A stretch of DNA of 32,749 nt from Candidatus Kuenenia stuttgartensis (GTDB lineage Bacteria; Gemmatimonadota; Gemmatimonadetes; Gemmatimonadales; Gemmatimonadaceae), in the NCBI GenBank assembly GCA_943330235.2, contig CALQGY020000034.1, positions 1 to 32,749 on the forward strand. The letters are read 5' to 3'. Position numbers and translations under genes: made by a program. Every line of letters starts with the position of its first letter. Within the stretch, counting starts at the first letter, position 1. Below the pieces are notes generated by a model. The model saw only the letters and a program-made list of their open reading frames with translations, was not told the origin of the DNA and searched no databases. Positions 11,876-19,431 of the stretch are shown here, piece after piece.

Positions 11876-14311
11876 ATGATTCCATTCACTCCGATCCGCG
11901 CACGCGTCCGCGCACGCGCGCGGATCCGGCCGGCCGCGGGACCAACGGGCATTGCCCGCCGCGCGCTCGTCGTCATCGGCGCGGTGCTGGCTCTTGACGC
12001 GTGCAATGGCGATGCGGTGATCGATCCGCCGTTCCCGGATGTGGTCAAGCCACGCGTCTCATTGGCCAAGGGCACGAACCAGACGGACACCTCGCTCGTC
12101 CTCTCGGTCAACGCCAGCGACAACATCGGTCTCAAGACCATCCGCGTCACCTTCAGCGGCGGCGTGTTGGCCGCGTATGACACGACCTTCACCAGTGCCG
12201 TCCAGGCGGCCAGCGTTGCCCTCTCGGTCCATGTGCCGTCCACCGCCCCGTTGGGGTCAACGGTGAACGTGCGCGCTATCGCGATCGATGGCGCGACGAA
12301 CATGTCCGATACGGCGCGGCTCGTCATGACGGTGGGCAATCTCGAGCCGCCCCTCGCCCTCATCACCAGCCCCGCCGCCGGTTCGCCGGTGGTCTCGGGC
12401 AAATCGTTGGTGTTTTCCATCGCCGCGCGTGCTCGCTACAAGATCCGCACGCTCGGGTATCAGATCACCGGCGCCTACGCGACGCGCGACTCCGTGCAGT
12501 ACGGCGCGCCACTGCGCGATTCCATCGCCTTGCTCGACACGCTGGCGTTGCCCGATTCGGTCAAAGGTTCCGTCATCACGGTCACGCCGTTTATCGTCGA
12601 CTCCTTGAATCAGCGCGTGCTCGGCGCGGCCGTTTCGTACGCCGTGCAGAACGCGGCCACGTCCACGACCGTGCCAGTCGTTCAGGCCGGCACGCCGGCA
12701 CGTCTCGAAGTCAGCGACACGATCTTTGTCGAAGCCACCGATCCGGTCGGCATCGCGACGCTCGGGTATGAAGTGCGCACGATGACGGGGGCATTGCTCA
12801 CCGCCGATTCGGTGAGTTCGACCGGCGCGTTCTCCACGCTCGTCCGCACCTTCCGTACACGGTTGCCCATTTCGACCTTCCCCACGAACGTCACCGTGAC
12901 GGGGTTCGCCCGCAACACGAACGGCCGTCGGGACGTCACGCGCTACTCGTCGGGCGCCGCGCGGCTCGACACGGTGCAGGTCGTGGCCGGCTTCACCAAT
13001 CCGCTGCCCAGCGGCGGCAAGATCGCCGACGCGCTCTACTTCCCGCGCACGGACCGGCTGTACCTCACCAACATCGATCGCAATCAGGTCGAGGTGTACA
13101 ATCTGGCCGACTCGTCGTTCAAGGCCGGCATCAATGTGGGTTCGCGTCCGTGGGGCATCAGTGCCTGGCCGCGCAACCGCGATGGCGTGATGGCGGATAC
13201 GCTGCTCGTGGCCAACTCGGGCGGCACGAACCTCAGCTACGTCAACTTGAACGCCGGGACGACGGGCCGCGAAGTGTTCCGCTATTCGCTGCCGAACATC
13301 GTGGCGTACAGTATCACCACGGTGAAGTCCAGCACGACGGATCAGCCGATCACGCAGCGCACGGTCTATGACTTCAGCGATCGGCCGCAATACATCGCGA
13401 CCACCTGCACCGGTGGTACCGCACCGGGCTCGCCGTGTCAGGACGTGATCGCGGTGTATTCCACCACGCCCACGCCCGGACAGTCCTCACCGTTCGCCAA
13501 TCAGGGGACGATGCGCTGGGAGAATCTCTCCAAGCGGACCTCGCACTTCTTCTTCGAACAGGCGATGGGTCAGTCGGCGGGGCGTTCCGATACGCTCGAA
13601 ATTGAGCGGTTCGCCGCCGCCGGGTTTGGCAGCGATTCCCTCCTGTTGCCGGCCAAGCAGACCATCGGTACCGGTCCGACGGCCTTCAACTACTCGGTCG
13701 TGGTGCGTCTCGACCAGCTGGCCTTCCGCGACACCACGTTCGTGCGCAACTCCGGCAACTTCCGGCGCGCCGTCGTGGGAGAAGGGGGACCGGTCCTCGG
13801 GAGTCGCGCGATGATGTACGATGCCACCAGTGGCTTTGATCTCACGCCGCCAATCCCGGTGATCGATCGCGGCCTCTCACGGCCGCTCGACGTCACCGAC
13901 TTCATTGCCAATACGTTCTCCCGTGTTCAGGGCGTCGGCATCAACTTCGACGGCGAACTGTCGGCCGTGAAGGGTGACTCTACGTACATCTTCGACCGCA
14001 CGCTCCGTCTGCAGGGCATTCTGCAGTCGCGCTCCAGCGGTGGTGGGCTCGATTTCCACCCGCTGAACACGGGGGCGAATTCCACGCCGCTCCGTACACG
14101 GTTGGCGTTCGTGGCCTCCAGCGAACCGGTCATCGACATCTTCGACACGTTCTGTTATCAGAAGATCGCCTCGGTGCCCATTCGCGATCCGATCATCGGA
14201 CCGGTGCGCGCATCGATTCGTCCCAACGGACAGATCGTGCTCATCGGCGCCACCCTGCGTGGTGTGACGTTGGTGGCGCTGCCGGACACATTCACGACCA
14301 CGTGCCAGTAG
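11876..14311 (+). CDS. Large lipoprotein with Ig-like and beta-propeller-like parts, unknown function
   Basis: I do not recognise this 811-residue protein. The start at 11876 is set by a GAGGATC ribosome binding site like those of pilN and pilO, 19 bases after pilQ, so it is very likely in the pil operon. An Arg/Ala-rich n-region and hydrophobic segment lead to LALDAC, a lipobox giving Cys43 as the lipidated residue. Residues about 50-150 look like a bacterial Ig-like domain (SLVLSVNASDNIGLKTIRVTF), with a second similar stretch after LALITSPAAGSPV. From about residue 385 there are propeller-like strands (LYFPRTDRLYLTNIDRNQVEVYNL, VGSRPWGISAWP, DTLLVANSGGTNLSYVNL) as in YVTN/NHL repeats. The protein ends in CQ. 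It might be a secretin-associated surface lipoprotein, a pilotin-like partner or an adhesin; this is guesswork from its position. Confidence 0.75.
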   Translation: MIPFTPIRARVRARARIRPAAGPTGIARRALVVIGAVLALDACNGDAVIDPPFPDVVKPRVSLAKGTNQTDTSLVLSVNASDNIGLKTIRVTFSGGVLAAYDTTFTSAVQAASVALSVHVPSTAPLGSTVNVRAIAIDGATNMSDTARLVMTVGNLEPPLALITSPAAGSPVVSGKSLVFSIAARARYKIRTLGYQITGAYATRDSVQYGAPLRDSIALLDTLALPDSVKGSVITVTPFIVDSLNQRVLGAAVSYAVQNAATSTTVPVVQAGTPARLEVSDTIFVEATDPVGIATLGYEVRTMTGALLTADSVSSTGAFSTLVRTFRTRLPISTFPTNVTVTGFARNTNGRRDVTRYSSGAARLDTVQVVAGFTNPLPSGGKIADALYFPRTDRLYLTNIDRNQVEVYNLADSSFKAGINVGSRPWGISAWPRNRDGVMADTLLVANSGGTNLSYVNLNAGTTGREVFRYSLPNIVAYSITTVKSSTTDQPITQRTVYDFSDRPQYIATTCTGGTAPGSPCQDVIAVYSTTPTPGQSSPFANQGTMRWENLSKRTSHFFFEQAMGQSAGRSDTLEIERFAAAGFGSDSLLLPAKQTIGTGPTAFNYSVVVRLDQLAFRDTTFVRNSGNFRRAVVGEGGPVLGSRAMMYDATSGFDLTPPIPVIDRGLSRPLDVTDFIANTFSRVQGVGINFDGELSAVKGDSTYIFDRTLRLQGILQSRSSGGGLDFHPLNTGANSTPLRTRLAFVASSEPVIDIFDTFCYQKIASVPIRDPIIGPVRASIRPNGQIVLIGATLRGVTLVALPDTFTTTCQ

Positions 14312-14320
14312 TACGCTGAC

Positions 14321-14360
14321 GCGCGCCACCGCGCGCCACCGCGCGCCACCGCGCGCCACC
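14321..14360. repeat. 10-bp tandem repeat, four copies
   Basis: GCGCGCCACC is repeated four times without a mismatch, nine bases after the stop of the lipoprotein gene and before the operon terminator. It is noncoding and part of the 3' untranslated region. It resembles the 17-bp repeat behind pilin copy 2 in location but not in sequence. Confidence 0.92.
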
Positions 14361-14399
14361 ACGCGCAGTCGTCACACCGCTGCCTCAACGGCCGCCACG

Positions 14400-14429
14400 C
14401 ACGCCGTCTTCCTTCGGGAGGACGGCGTG
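14400..14429 (+). terminator. Rho-independent terminator of the pil operon
   Basis: A 13-bp stem (CACGCCGTCTTCC with GGAGGACGGCGTG, one G-U pair) closes the stable TTCG tetraloop. GGTGCGTTTT follows, giving a short T-run. It separates the pilMNOPQ-lipoprotein operon from aroC. Confidence 0.88.
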
Positions 14430-14453
14430 GGTGCGTTTTGGGACCGTGGTGAA

Positions 14454-14459
14454 TACGTT
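14454..14459 (+). promoter_or_regulatory. Possible -10 box (leaderless) of aroC
   Basis: TACGTT ends five bases before the ATG at 14465, and the interval after the terminator contains no Shine-Dalgarno. This fits transcription starting at or next to the start codon. Confidence 0.45.
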
Positions 14460-14464
14460 GACAC

Positions 14465-15655
14465 ATGCTCCGCTTTACGACTGCCGGCGAATCGCACGGC
14501 CCCGCTCTGGTGTCCATCCTCGAAGGCATGCCCGCCGGCGTTCCGCTGCTGGCCGCCGACGTCGACGTTGAACTCGCACGCCGCCAGCAGGGGTACGGAC
14601 GTGGGCGGCGCATGCAGATCGAAACCGATCGCATGGAGTTTCTCTCCGGCGTACGCGCCGGCGAGACGCTGGGCTCGCCCGTGGCGATGCTCATCCGCAA
14701 CAGCGATTGGAAGAACTGGGTTGAGATCATGGACCCGGCACCGCGCACCGAGGACGCCGACGGGCCGCGCAAGCGTGAGGTCACCCGTGTGCGCCCGGGG
14801 CACGCGGATCTGACGGGCATCCTCAAGTACGATCGCAGCGACGCGCGTGACATCCTGGAACGGGCATCCGCCCGCGAAACCACGGCGCGCGTCGCCGCAG
14901 GGGCCGTCTGCCGCGTGTTACTGCGCGAAGTCGGGGTGCTGGTTGGTTCGCACCTTGTGCACCTCGGTGGCGTCGATGCGCAGCGCCCCGACGTCATGCC
15001 GATCGACTTGAATGCCGCCGCCGACGTCTCCCCGTTGCGCACGCTCGACGCCGATGCCGAGCAGCGGATGATCGCCCGCATTGACGAGGCGAAGCGCGAG
15101 GGGAACACCCTCGGCGGCATCTGCGAAGTGGTCGTGACCGGCCTGCCGGTCGGCCTCGGCTCGCACGTCTCCTGGGATCGTCGCCTCGACGGGCGGCTTG
15201 GGCAGGCCATGCTCTCCATCCCTGCCGTGAAGGGCGTGGAAATCGGTTTGGGGTTCGAAACGGCACGCCGCACGGGCGCCGAGGTGCACGATGAAATTGA
15301 GGCGGCGCTTGGGCGCACGCGGGCGGGGCATGTCCGCCGCCGGACGAACCGGGCGGGCGGCACCGAGGGCGGGATGAGCACCGGCGAAGAACTCGTGATC
15401 CGCGTGGCCATGAAGCCCATCGCCACGCTCATGCGGCCGCTCGGCACGATCGACACCCGCACCGGCGAGCACGCCATTGCGGTGGCCGAGCGCAGCGACG
15501 TGACCGCCGTGCCGGCGATGGGGGTGATCGCCGAGGCCATGGCCGCCTTCGTGCTCGCGGATGCGCTGCTGGAGAAGTTCGGTGGCGACTCCATGGGTGA
15601 GGTGCGCCGCAATCTCGACGCCTACCTCGCTCGGCTCGACGAGCGCGTGGAGTAG
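14465..15655 (+). CDS. aroC: Chorismate synthase
   Basis: This enzyme converts 5-enolpyruvylshikimate 3-phosphate to chorismate with loss of phosphate, using reduced FMN; it is the last step of the shikimate pathway. It has 396 residues, normal length. Signature segments are FTTAGESHGPALV with His11, ARRQQGYGRGRRM, RPGHADLTGILKY, RASARETTARVAAGAV and GGTEGGMSTGEELVIRVAMKPI. The gene follows directly on the pil operon terminator and is followed by aroK after six bases, so two shikimate-pathway genes are coupled. Confidence 0.97.
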   Translation: MLRFTTAGESHGPALVSILEGMPAGVPLLAADVDVELARRQQGYGRGRRMQIETDRMEFLSGVRAGETLGSPVAMLIRNSDWKNWVEIMDPAPRTEDADGPRKREVTRVRPGHADLTGILKYDRSDARDILERASARETTARVAAGAVCRVLLREVGVLVGSHLVHLGGVDAQRPDVMPIDLNAAADVSPLRTLDADAEQRMIARIDEAKREGNTLGGICEVVVTGLPVGLGSHVSWDRRLDGRLGQAMLSIPAVKGVEIGLGFETARRTGAEVHDEIEAALGRTRAGHVRRRTNRAGGTEGGMSTGEELVIRVAMKPIATLMRPLGTIDTRTGEHAIAVAERSDVTAVPAMGVIAEAMAAFVLADALLEKFGGDSMGEVRRNLDAYLARLDERVE

Positions 15656-15661
15656 GGGCCG

Positions 15662-16282
15662 ATGGCCGAACTCGACGGGGCGTCGCGACCGGCCTCAGCG
15701 CGACCGGCTTCGGCCCTACCGGCCTCGGCGCGACCGGCCTCGGCCAGGCTGCCGTTGGACGGGCATCTTGTCCTGGTCGGACTGCCGGGGTCGGGGAAAT
15801 CGACCGTTGGCCGGGTGGTGGCGCGCGTGTTGGGGCGTCCCTTCCTCGATTTCGATCTCGAGATCGAGAAGCGTGCGGGTCGCTCGGTGTCGCGCCTCTT
15901 CGCGCAGGAGGGGGAACCGGCCTTCCGTGCCAGAGAGGTGGCCCTCACGGAAGAGCTCGCAAGCGCCCCTCCCATGGTGCTCGCTCCCGGAGGGGGCTGG
16001 ATCACGAATGTCGGCGTGGTTGCCCTCATCCGGCCGCCCGGTCGTATCATTCATTTACTGATTTCGCCGGACGCCGCGCTCAAACGTCTCACCCGGTCAC
16101 GGGTGTCCCGTCCATTGCTCCGAACCGCTGATCCGGAAGCCGCGATGAATCGGCTTTGGGAGACCCGCGCGGGGCTCTATGCGCAGGCGGATCTGGTGAT
16201 CGATGTGGAAGTCGTTGATTCTCAACAGGTTGTGGAACAGATCGCGGCGCTTGCCCGTGACTTGACCGCGGGACTAGGTTAG
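15662..16282 (+). CDS. aroK: Shikimate kinase with repeat-containing N-terminal extension
   Basis: This kinase phosphorylates shikimate at O3 with ATP. It has 206 residues, about 35 more than usual, because of an N-terminal extension made largely of RPASA repeats (residues 9-28). The catalytic core starts around residue 33. Walker A is GLPGSGKST at 40-48, FLDFDLEIEK carries the Asp of the shikimate site, EGEPAFRAREV carries the substrate-binding Arg, APGGGWI is the Gly-rich loop, and SRVSRPLL contains the lid Arg. The core could start later, but no alternative Met lies between the repeat and Walker A. The four-base spacing to smg suggests one transcript. Confidence 0.93.
   Translation: MAELDGASRPASARPASALPASARPASARLPLDGHLVLVGLPGSGKSTVGRVVARVLGRPFLDFDLEIEKRAGRSVSRLFAQEGEPAFRAREVALTEELASAPPMVLAPGGGWITNVGVVALIRPPGRIIHLLISPDAALKRLTRSRVSRPLLRTADPEAAMNRLWETRAGLYAQADLVIDVEVVDSQQVVEQIAALARDLTAGLG
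15686..15745 (+). repeat. 15-bp in-frame tandem repeat in aroK
   Basis: Four copies of a 15-base unit (CGACCGGCCTCGGCG type, with a few substitutions) encode R-P-A-S-A, R-P-A-S-A, L-P-A-S-A, R-P-A-S-A. It lies entirely within the dispensable N-terminal extension and keeps the frame whatever the copy number. Confidence 0.92.
16275..16280 (+). promoter_or_regulatory. Possible -10 box (leaderless) of smg
   Basis: TAGGTT ends five bases before the ATG at 16286, overlapping the aroK stop. AGGAA next to the ATG is too close to act as a normal Shine-Dalgarno. The box may give smg-topA a transcript independent of aroCK. Confidence 0.35.
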
Positions 16283-16285
16283 GAA

Positions 16286-16714
16286 ATGGACGATCGTTGG
16301 ACGCCAGTGGTGGAAGATTTGCGCGAGCGCTTCGCTGCCGACACCGATGTGGTCGAGGTTGAGGCCTACTTGTCGTCGCAGGGGTACGACCGGCGACAAA
16401 TCGGTGAGATCCTTTCTCTTCTTTATAGCGATACTGCGGCGGTCCCCGTCTGGGACGGCGCGGTGCAGGCGCGTGAGGCGCCCTTGCGCGTGCAAGGGCC
16501 GCATGAACGCGGCAGGTTCACTGCCGAGGCTTGGGGATACCTGGTCATGCTAGGGGGATCCGGCGCGGTGAGCCTTCACGATTTCGAGCAGTTGGTCGAG
16601 CGGGCGCTGACGCACGTGGACGGTCGAATCGGATTGCAGGAAATCCGCGCCATCGCCGATGAAGGCGGTTTCGACGATTCCACCGCGGGTGGCGATCGCA
16701 CGCAGGTACACTGA
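16286..16714 (+). CDS. smg: Smg family protein (DUF494)
   Basis: This 142-residue protein has unknown molecular function and belongs to the Smg/DUF494 family. The support is the C-terminal segment RFTAEAWGYLVMLGGSGAVS, HDFEQLVERALTHVDGRIGLQEIR, which follows the family pattern, and the conserved location directly before topA, also seen in Enterobacteria where smg sits near topA-like zinc-finger and dprA genes. The N-terminal half (VVEVEAYLSSQGYDRRQIGEILSLLY) is helical. Four bases separate its stop from the topA start. Confidence 0.8.
   Translation: MDDRWTPVVEDLRERFAADTDVVEVEAYLSSQGYDRRQIGEILSLLYSDTAAVPVWDGAVQAREAPLRVQGPHERGRFTAEAWGYLVMLGGSGAVSLHDFEQLVERALTHVDGRIGLQEIRAIADEGGFDDSTAGGDRTQVH
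16707..16712 (+). promoter_or_regulatory. Possible -10 box (leaderless) of topA
   Basis: TACACT lies six bases before the ATG at 16719, overlapping the smg stop. No Shine-Dalgarno precedes the ATG. It matches the spacing of the other TANNNT boxes in this window. Confidence 0.4.
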
Positions 16715-16718
16715 GCTG

Positions 16719-19358
16719 ATGACAACTAAGAAGGTTTCGAGTTCCTCGACGACGCGGGCACCTGCCAAAAAGGTGGCCAAGAAGGCGACCAAAAAGGTTG
16801 CCAAGAAGTCGTCGGCCGCGAAGAAGGTCAGCGCCGCCGTCGACAAGACGGCCGCGCTGATTGCCGTGCCCCGTACGGCGGTCGCGAAAGCCCCAGCCAA
16901 AACGACGGCCAAAACGACGGCCAAGTCCGCGACCAAGACGGTGGCCAAGTCCGCGGCCAAGTCCGCGGCGAAAAAGACCACCAGCACGCGGGCGCGATCC
17001 CGGATGGCGGCCAGCGTCCTCGAAGACGAAACCGATGACGGGAGTGTGCCCGTCGGCGGGACGTCGCTGGTCATCGTCGAGTCGCCGGCCAAGGCCAAGA
17101 CCATCGGCAAGTATCTGGGCCGCGGCTACACGGTGCGGGCCACGGTCGGACACGTGCGCGACCTCCCGGCCAAGAAGCTGGGAATCGACATCGAGAACGG
17201 GTTCGCCCCCGACTATGTCACCATCGAGGGCAAGGAAGACATCCTCACCGATCTGAAGCGGATCGCGAAGGGCGCGAGTGAAATCTTCATCGCCACCGAC
17301 CCTGATCGCGAAGGGGAGGCCATCGGGTGGCACGTCGAACAGTACTTCACGCAGCCGAAGCGGCACGCCGTCACGGCGCCCATCCGCCGCGTGATGTTCC
17401 ACGAAATCACGAAGGACAAGGTGAAGGAGTCCATGGCCAACCCCATGGACATCGACACCAAGAAGGTCGAGGCGCAGCAGGCACGTCGCGTCCTTGATCG
17501 TCTCGTGGGCTACAAGGCCAGTCCGGTGCTTTGGAAGACGGTGAAGAAGGGGCTCTCGGCCGGTCGTGTGCAGACCGTCGCGCTCCGCATCATCGTCGAG
17601 CGCGAGCGCGAGATCCGCGCCTTCAACCCGGTGGAGTACTGGACCATCGCCGCCGACCTGCAGAAGGGCGCGCAGGCGTTTACGGCCAAGCTGCATCATG
17701 TCGACGGCAAGAAGCCCGAACTCCCCACTGGGCCGGACGCGGAGCGCATCCTCGCCGATCTCAATGGACGCAAAGCGTTCACCGTCACCGAGGTGAAGCG
17801 CCGCGAACGCCGCAAGAATGCGGCGGCGCCGTTCACCACCTCCACGCTGCAGCAGGAAGCCGCGAAGAAGCTGGGCTTCGGCTCCAAGCGGACCATGCGG
17901 CTGGCGCAGGATCTGTACGAAGGCATCGATGTCGGCGGCGAAGATGGGGCCGTCGGCCTCATCACGTACATGCGTACCGACTCCTCGCGTGTCTCCGAAA
18001 CCGCCGCCGGCGCCGCGCGCGACTGGCTGCGGGCGGAACATGGTGAGGCGTATCTGGCCCCAACGCCGCAGCTCTATCCCAGCGCCAAGGCCAATGCCCA
18101 GGACGCGCACGAAGGCGTCCGCCCCACCGACCCGACGCGCAAGCCCGACGAGAAGCTCGCCAAGAAGCTCACCGCCGATCAGTTCAAGCTCTATGAGCTG
18201 ATTTGGAAGCGCTTCATGGCATCGCAGATGGCCCCGGCCGTCTTCGATACCACCACGGTGGACTTCGACATCCCAGCCGCTGGGCATCAGTATCTCTTCC
18301 GCGCCACGGGCTCCGTTGTGAAGTTCGACGGCTTCCTCAAGCTCTACCGCGAAGCGCGCGAAGAAGGGGACAGCAAGGCGCTCGAGGACGAGCAGGCGCT
18401 GCCGTATCTCGAGCTCGCCGAGTCCGTGCCGGTCAAGGCGATTACGCCCACCCAGCACTTCACCGAGCCGCCGCCGCGCTTCTCGGAAGCCTCGCTGGTG
18501 AAAGAGCTCGAACGCCTCGGTATCGGGCGTCCGTCCACCTACGCCTCCATCATTTCCGTCCTCGCGGACCGTCGCTACGTCGAACTGACGCAGCGGCGAT
18601 TCTTCCCGACACCGCTCGGCGAGACCGTCGAGAAAGTCATGGTGAAGAAGTTCCCCGACGTGTTCAACGTCGGCTTCACCGCGCAGATGGAAGAAGAGCT
18701 CGACAAGATCGCTCTGGGCGAAATCGATTGGGTGCGTGCCCTCGGCGATTTCTGGACGCCGTTCCAGCGCACGCTCAATGACGACGATCTCGACGCCCTC
18801 ATCGGCGAGGCGTACGACCTGTCGGCGCTCGCCACCGAAAAGTGCCCCGATTGTGGTGGCAAGCTCGTAGCGAAGGGCGGCTTCTTCGGCCCCTTCGTGG
18901 CCTGCGAAAACCACCCCAAAGTTTGCAAGTACACGCGCCCCATCAAGGGCGAGAAGAAGCCGGCCGAGCTCACGAAGTACATGTGTCAGGAGTGCGGCGA
19001 AGCCATGGTCATCCGCCATGGCCGCTCCGGCGATTTCCTGGGGTGCAGCAAGTTCCCCAAGTGCCGCGGCACGCGCTCCATGCCTACCGGTGTGCACTGT
19101 CCGAAGGACGGCGGCGAGATCGCCGAACGCCGCAGCAAGAAGCGCGGCAAGGCGTTCTACGGCTGCGAGAACTATCCCAATTGCGATTTCGTCGTGTGGG
19201 ATAAGCCGGTCCTTGAAACATGCCCGGACTGCGGATTTGTCGGGGCGGAAGCCAAGAGCAACAAAACCCGCGGCACCTACCGGAAGTGCCTCAAATGCAC
19301 CAACGAGTGGGACGTCGCCTCGCCGGATGATGTCGAGGTGGTCGCCGAAGTGGCCTAG
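16719..19358 (+). CDS. topA: DNA topoisomerase I with N-terminal Lys/Ala-rich tail
   Basis: Type IA topoisomerase relaxing negative supercoils; 879 residues. Residues 1-113 are a histone-H1-like tail with AKK, AKTT and AKSA repeats, very basic and unrelated to the catalytic core. The Toprim domain begins at TSLVIVESPAKAKTIGKYLG (from 115) and contains the acidic TDPDREGEAIGWH. The catalytic Tyr is Tyr417 in LITYMRTDSSR. The core ends with FTAQMEEELDKIALGE. Four C-terminal zinc-ribbon-like repeats follow; in the third the expected second Cys is Asp (CPKDGG), and that ribbon may bind no metal. The start at 16719 removes 20 upstream residues that overlap smg. Lys-rich tails in actinobacterial TopA are C-terminal, so the N-terminal placement is notable. 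Confidence 0.95.
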   Translation: MTTKKVSSSSTTRAPAKKVAKKATKKVAKKSSAAKKVSAAVDKTAALIAVPRTAVAKAPAKTTAKTTAKSATKTVAKSAAKSAAKKTTSTRARSRMAASVLEDETDDGSVPVGGTSLVIVESPAKAKTIGKYLGRGYTVRATVGHVRDLPAKKLGIDIENGFAPDYVTIEGKEDILTDLKRIAKGASEIFIATDPDREGEAIGWHVEQYFTQPKRHAVTAPIRRVMFHEITKDKVKESMANPMDIDTKKVEAQQARRVLDRLVGYKASPVLWKTVKKGLSAGRVQTVALRIIVEREREIRAFNPVEYWTIAADLQKGAQAFTAKLHHVDGKKPELPTGPDAERILADLNGRKAFTVTEVKRRERRKNAAAPFTTSTLQQEAAKKLGFGSKRTMRLAQDLYEGIDVGGEDGAVGLITYMRTDSSRVSETAAGAARDWLRAEHGEAYLAPTPQLYPSAKANAQDAHEGVRPTDPTRKPDEKLAKKLTADQFKLYELIWKRFMASQMAPAVFDTTTVDFDIPAAGHQYLFRATGSVVKFDGFLKLYREAREEGDSKALEDEQALPYLELAESVPVKAITPTQHFTEPPPRFSEASLVKELERLGIGRPSTYASIISVLADRRYVELTQRRFFPTPLGETVEKVMVKKFPDVFNVGFTAQMEEELDKIALGEIDWVRALGDFWTPFQRTLNDDDLDALIGEAYDLSALATEKCPDCGGKLVAKGGFFGPFVACENHPKVCKYTRPIKGEKKPAELTKYMCQECGEAMVIRHGRSGDFLGCSKFPKCRGTRSMPTGVHCPKDGGEIAERRSKKRGKAFYGCENYPNCDFVVWDKPVLETCPDCGFVGAEAKSNKTRGTYRKCLKCTNEWDVASPDDVEVVAEVA

Positions 19359-19365
19359 GGTACGG

Positions 19366-19396
19366 GGGCGGTGGATCGTGAATCGATCTGCCGCCC
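19366..19396 (+). terminator. Hairpin terminator after topA
   Basis: A 13-bp stem (GGGCGGTGGATCG with CGATCTGCCGCCC, two G-U pairs) with a TGAAT loop begins eight bases after the topA stop and is followed by TCTCGCTT. It would end the aroC-topA transcript before trmFO. Confidence 0.65.
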
Positions 19397-19418
19397 TCTC
19401 GCTTATCGCACAACGCGC

Positions 19419-19424
19419 TAAGTT
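19419..19424 (+). promoter_or_regulatory. Possible -10 box (leaderless) of trmFO
   Basis: TAAGTT lies seven bases before the ATG at 19432, after the topA hairpin. No Shine-Dalgarno is visible in the 73-base gap. Confidence 0.45.
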
Positions 19425-19431
19425 GGACTGC

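Noticed and set aside
9421..12420. Long open frame of 999 codons on the minus strand
   Set aside because: It is antisense to pilP, pilQ and the lipoprotein gene, which have clear family motifs and operon structure. The minus-strand product is Arg/His-rich low-complexity sequence typical of shadow frames at high GC.
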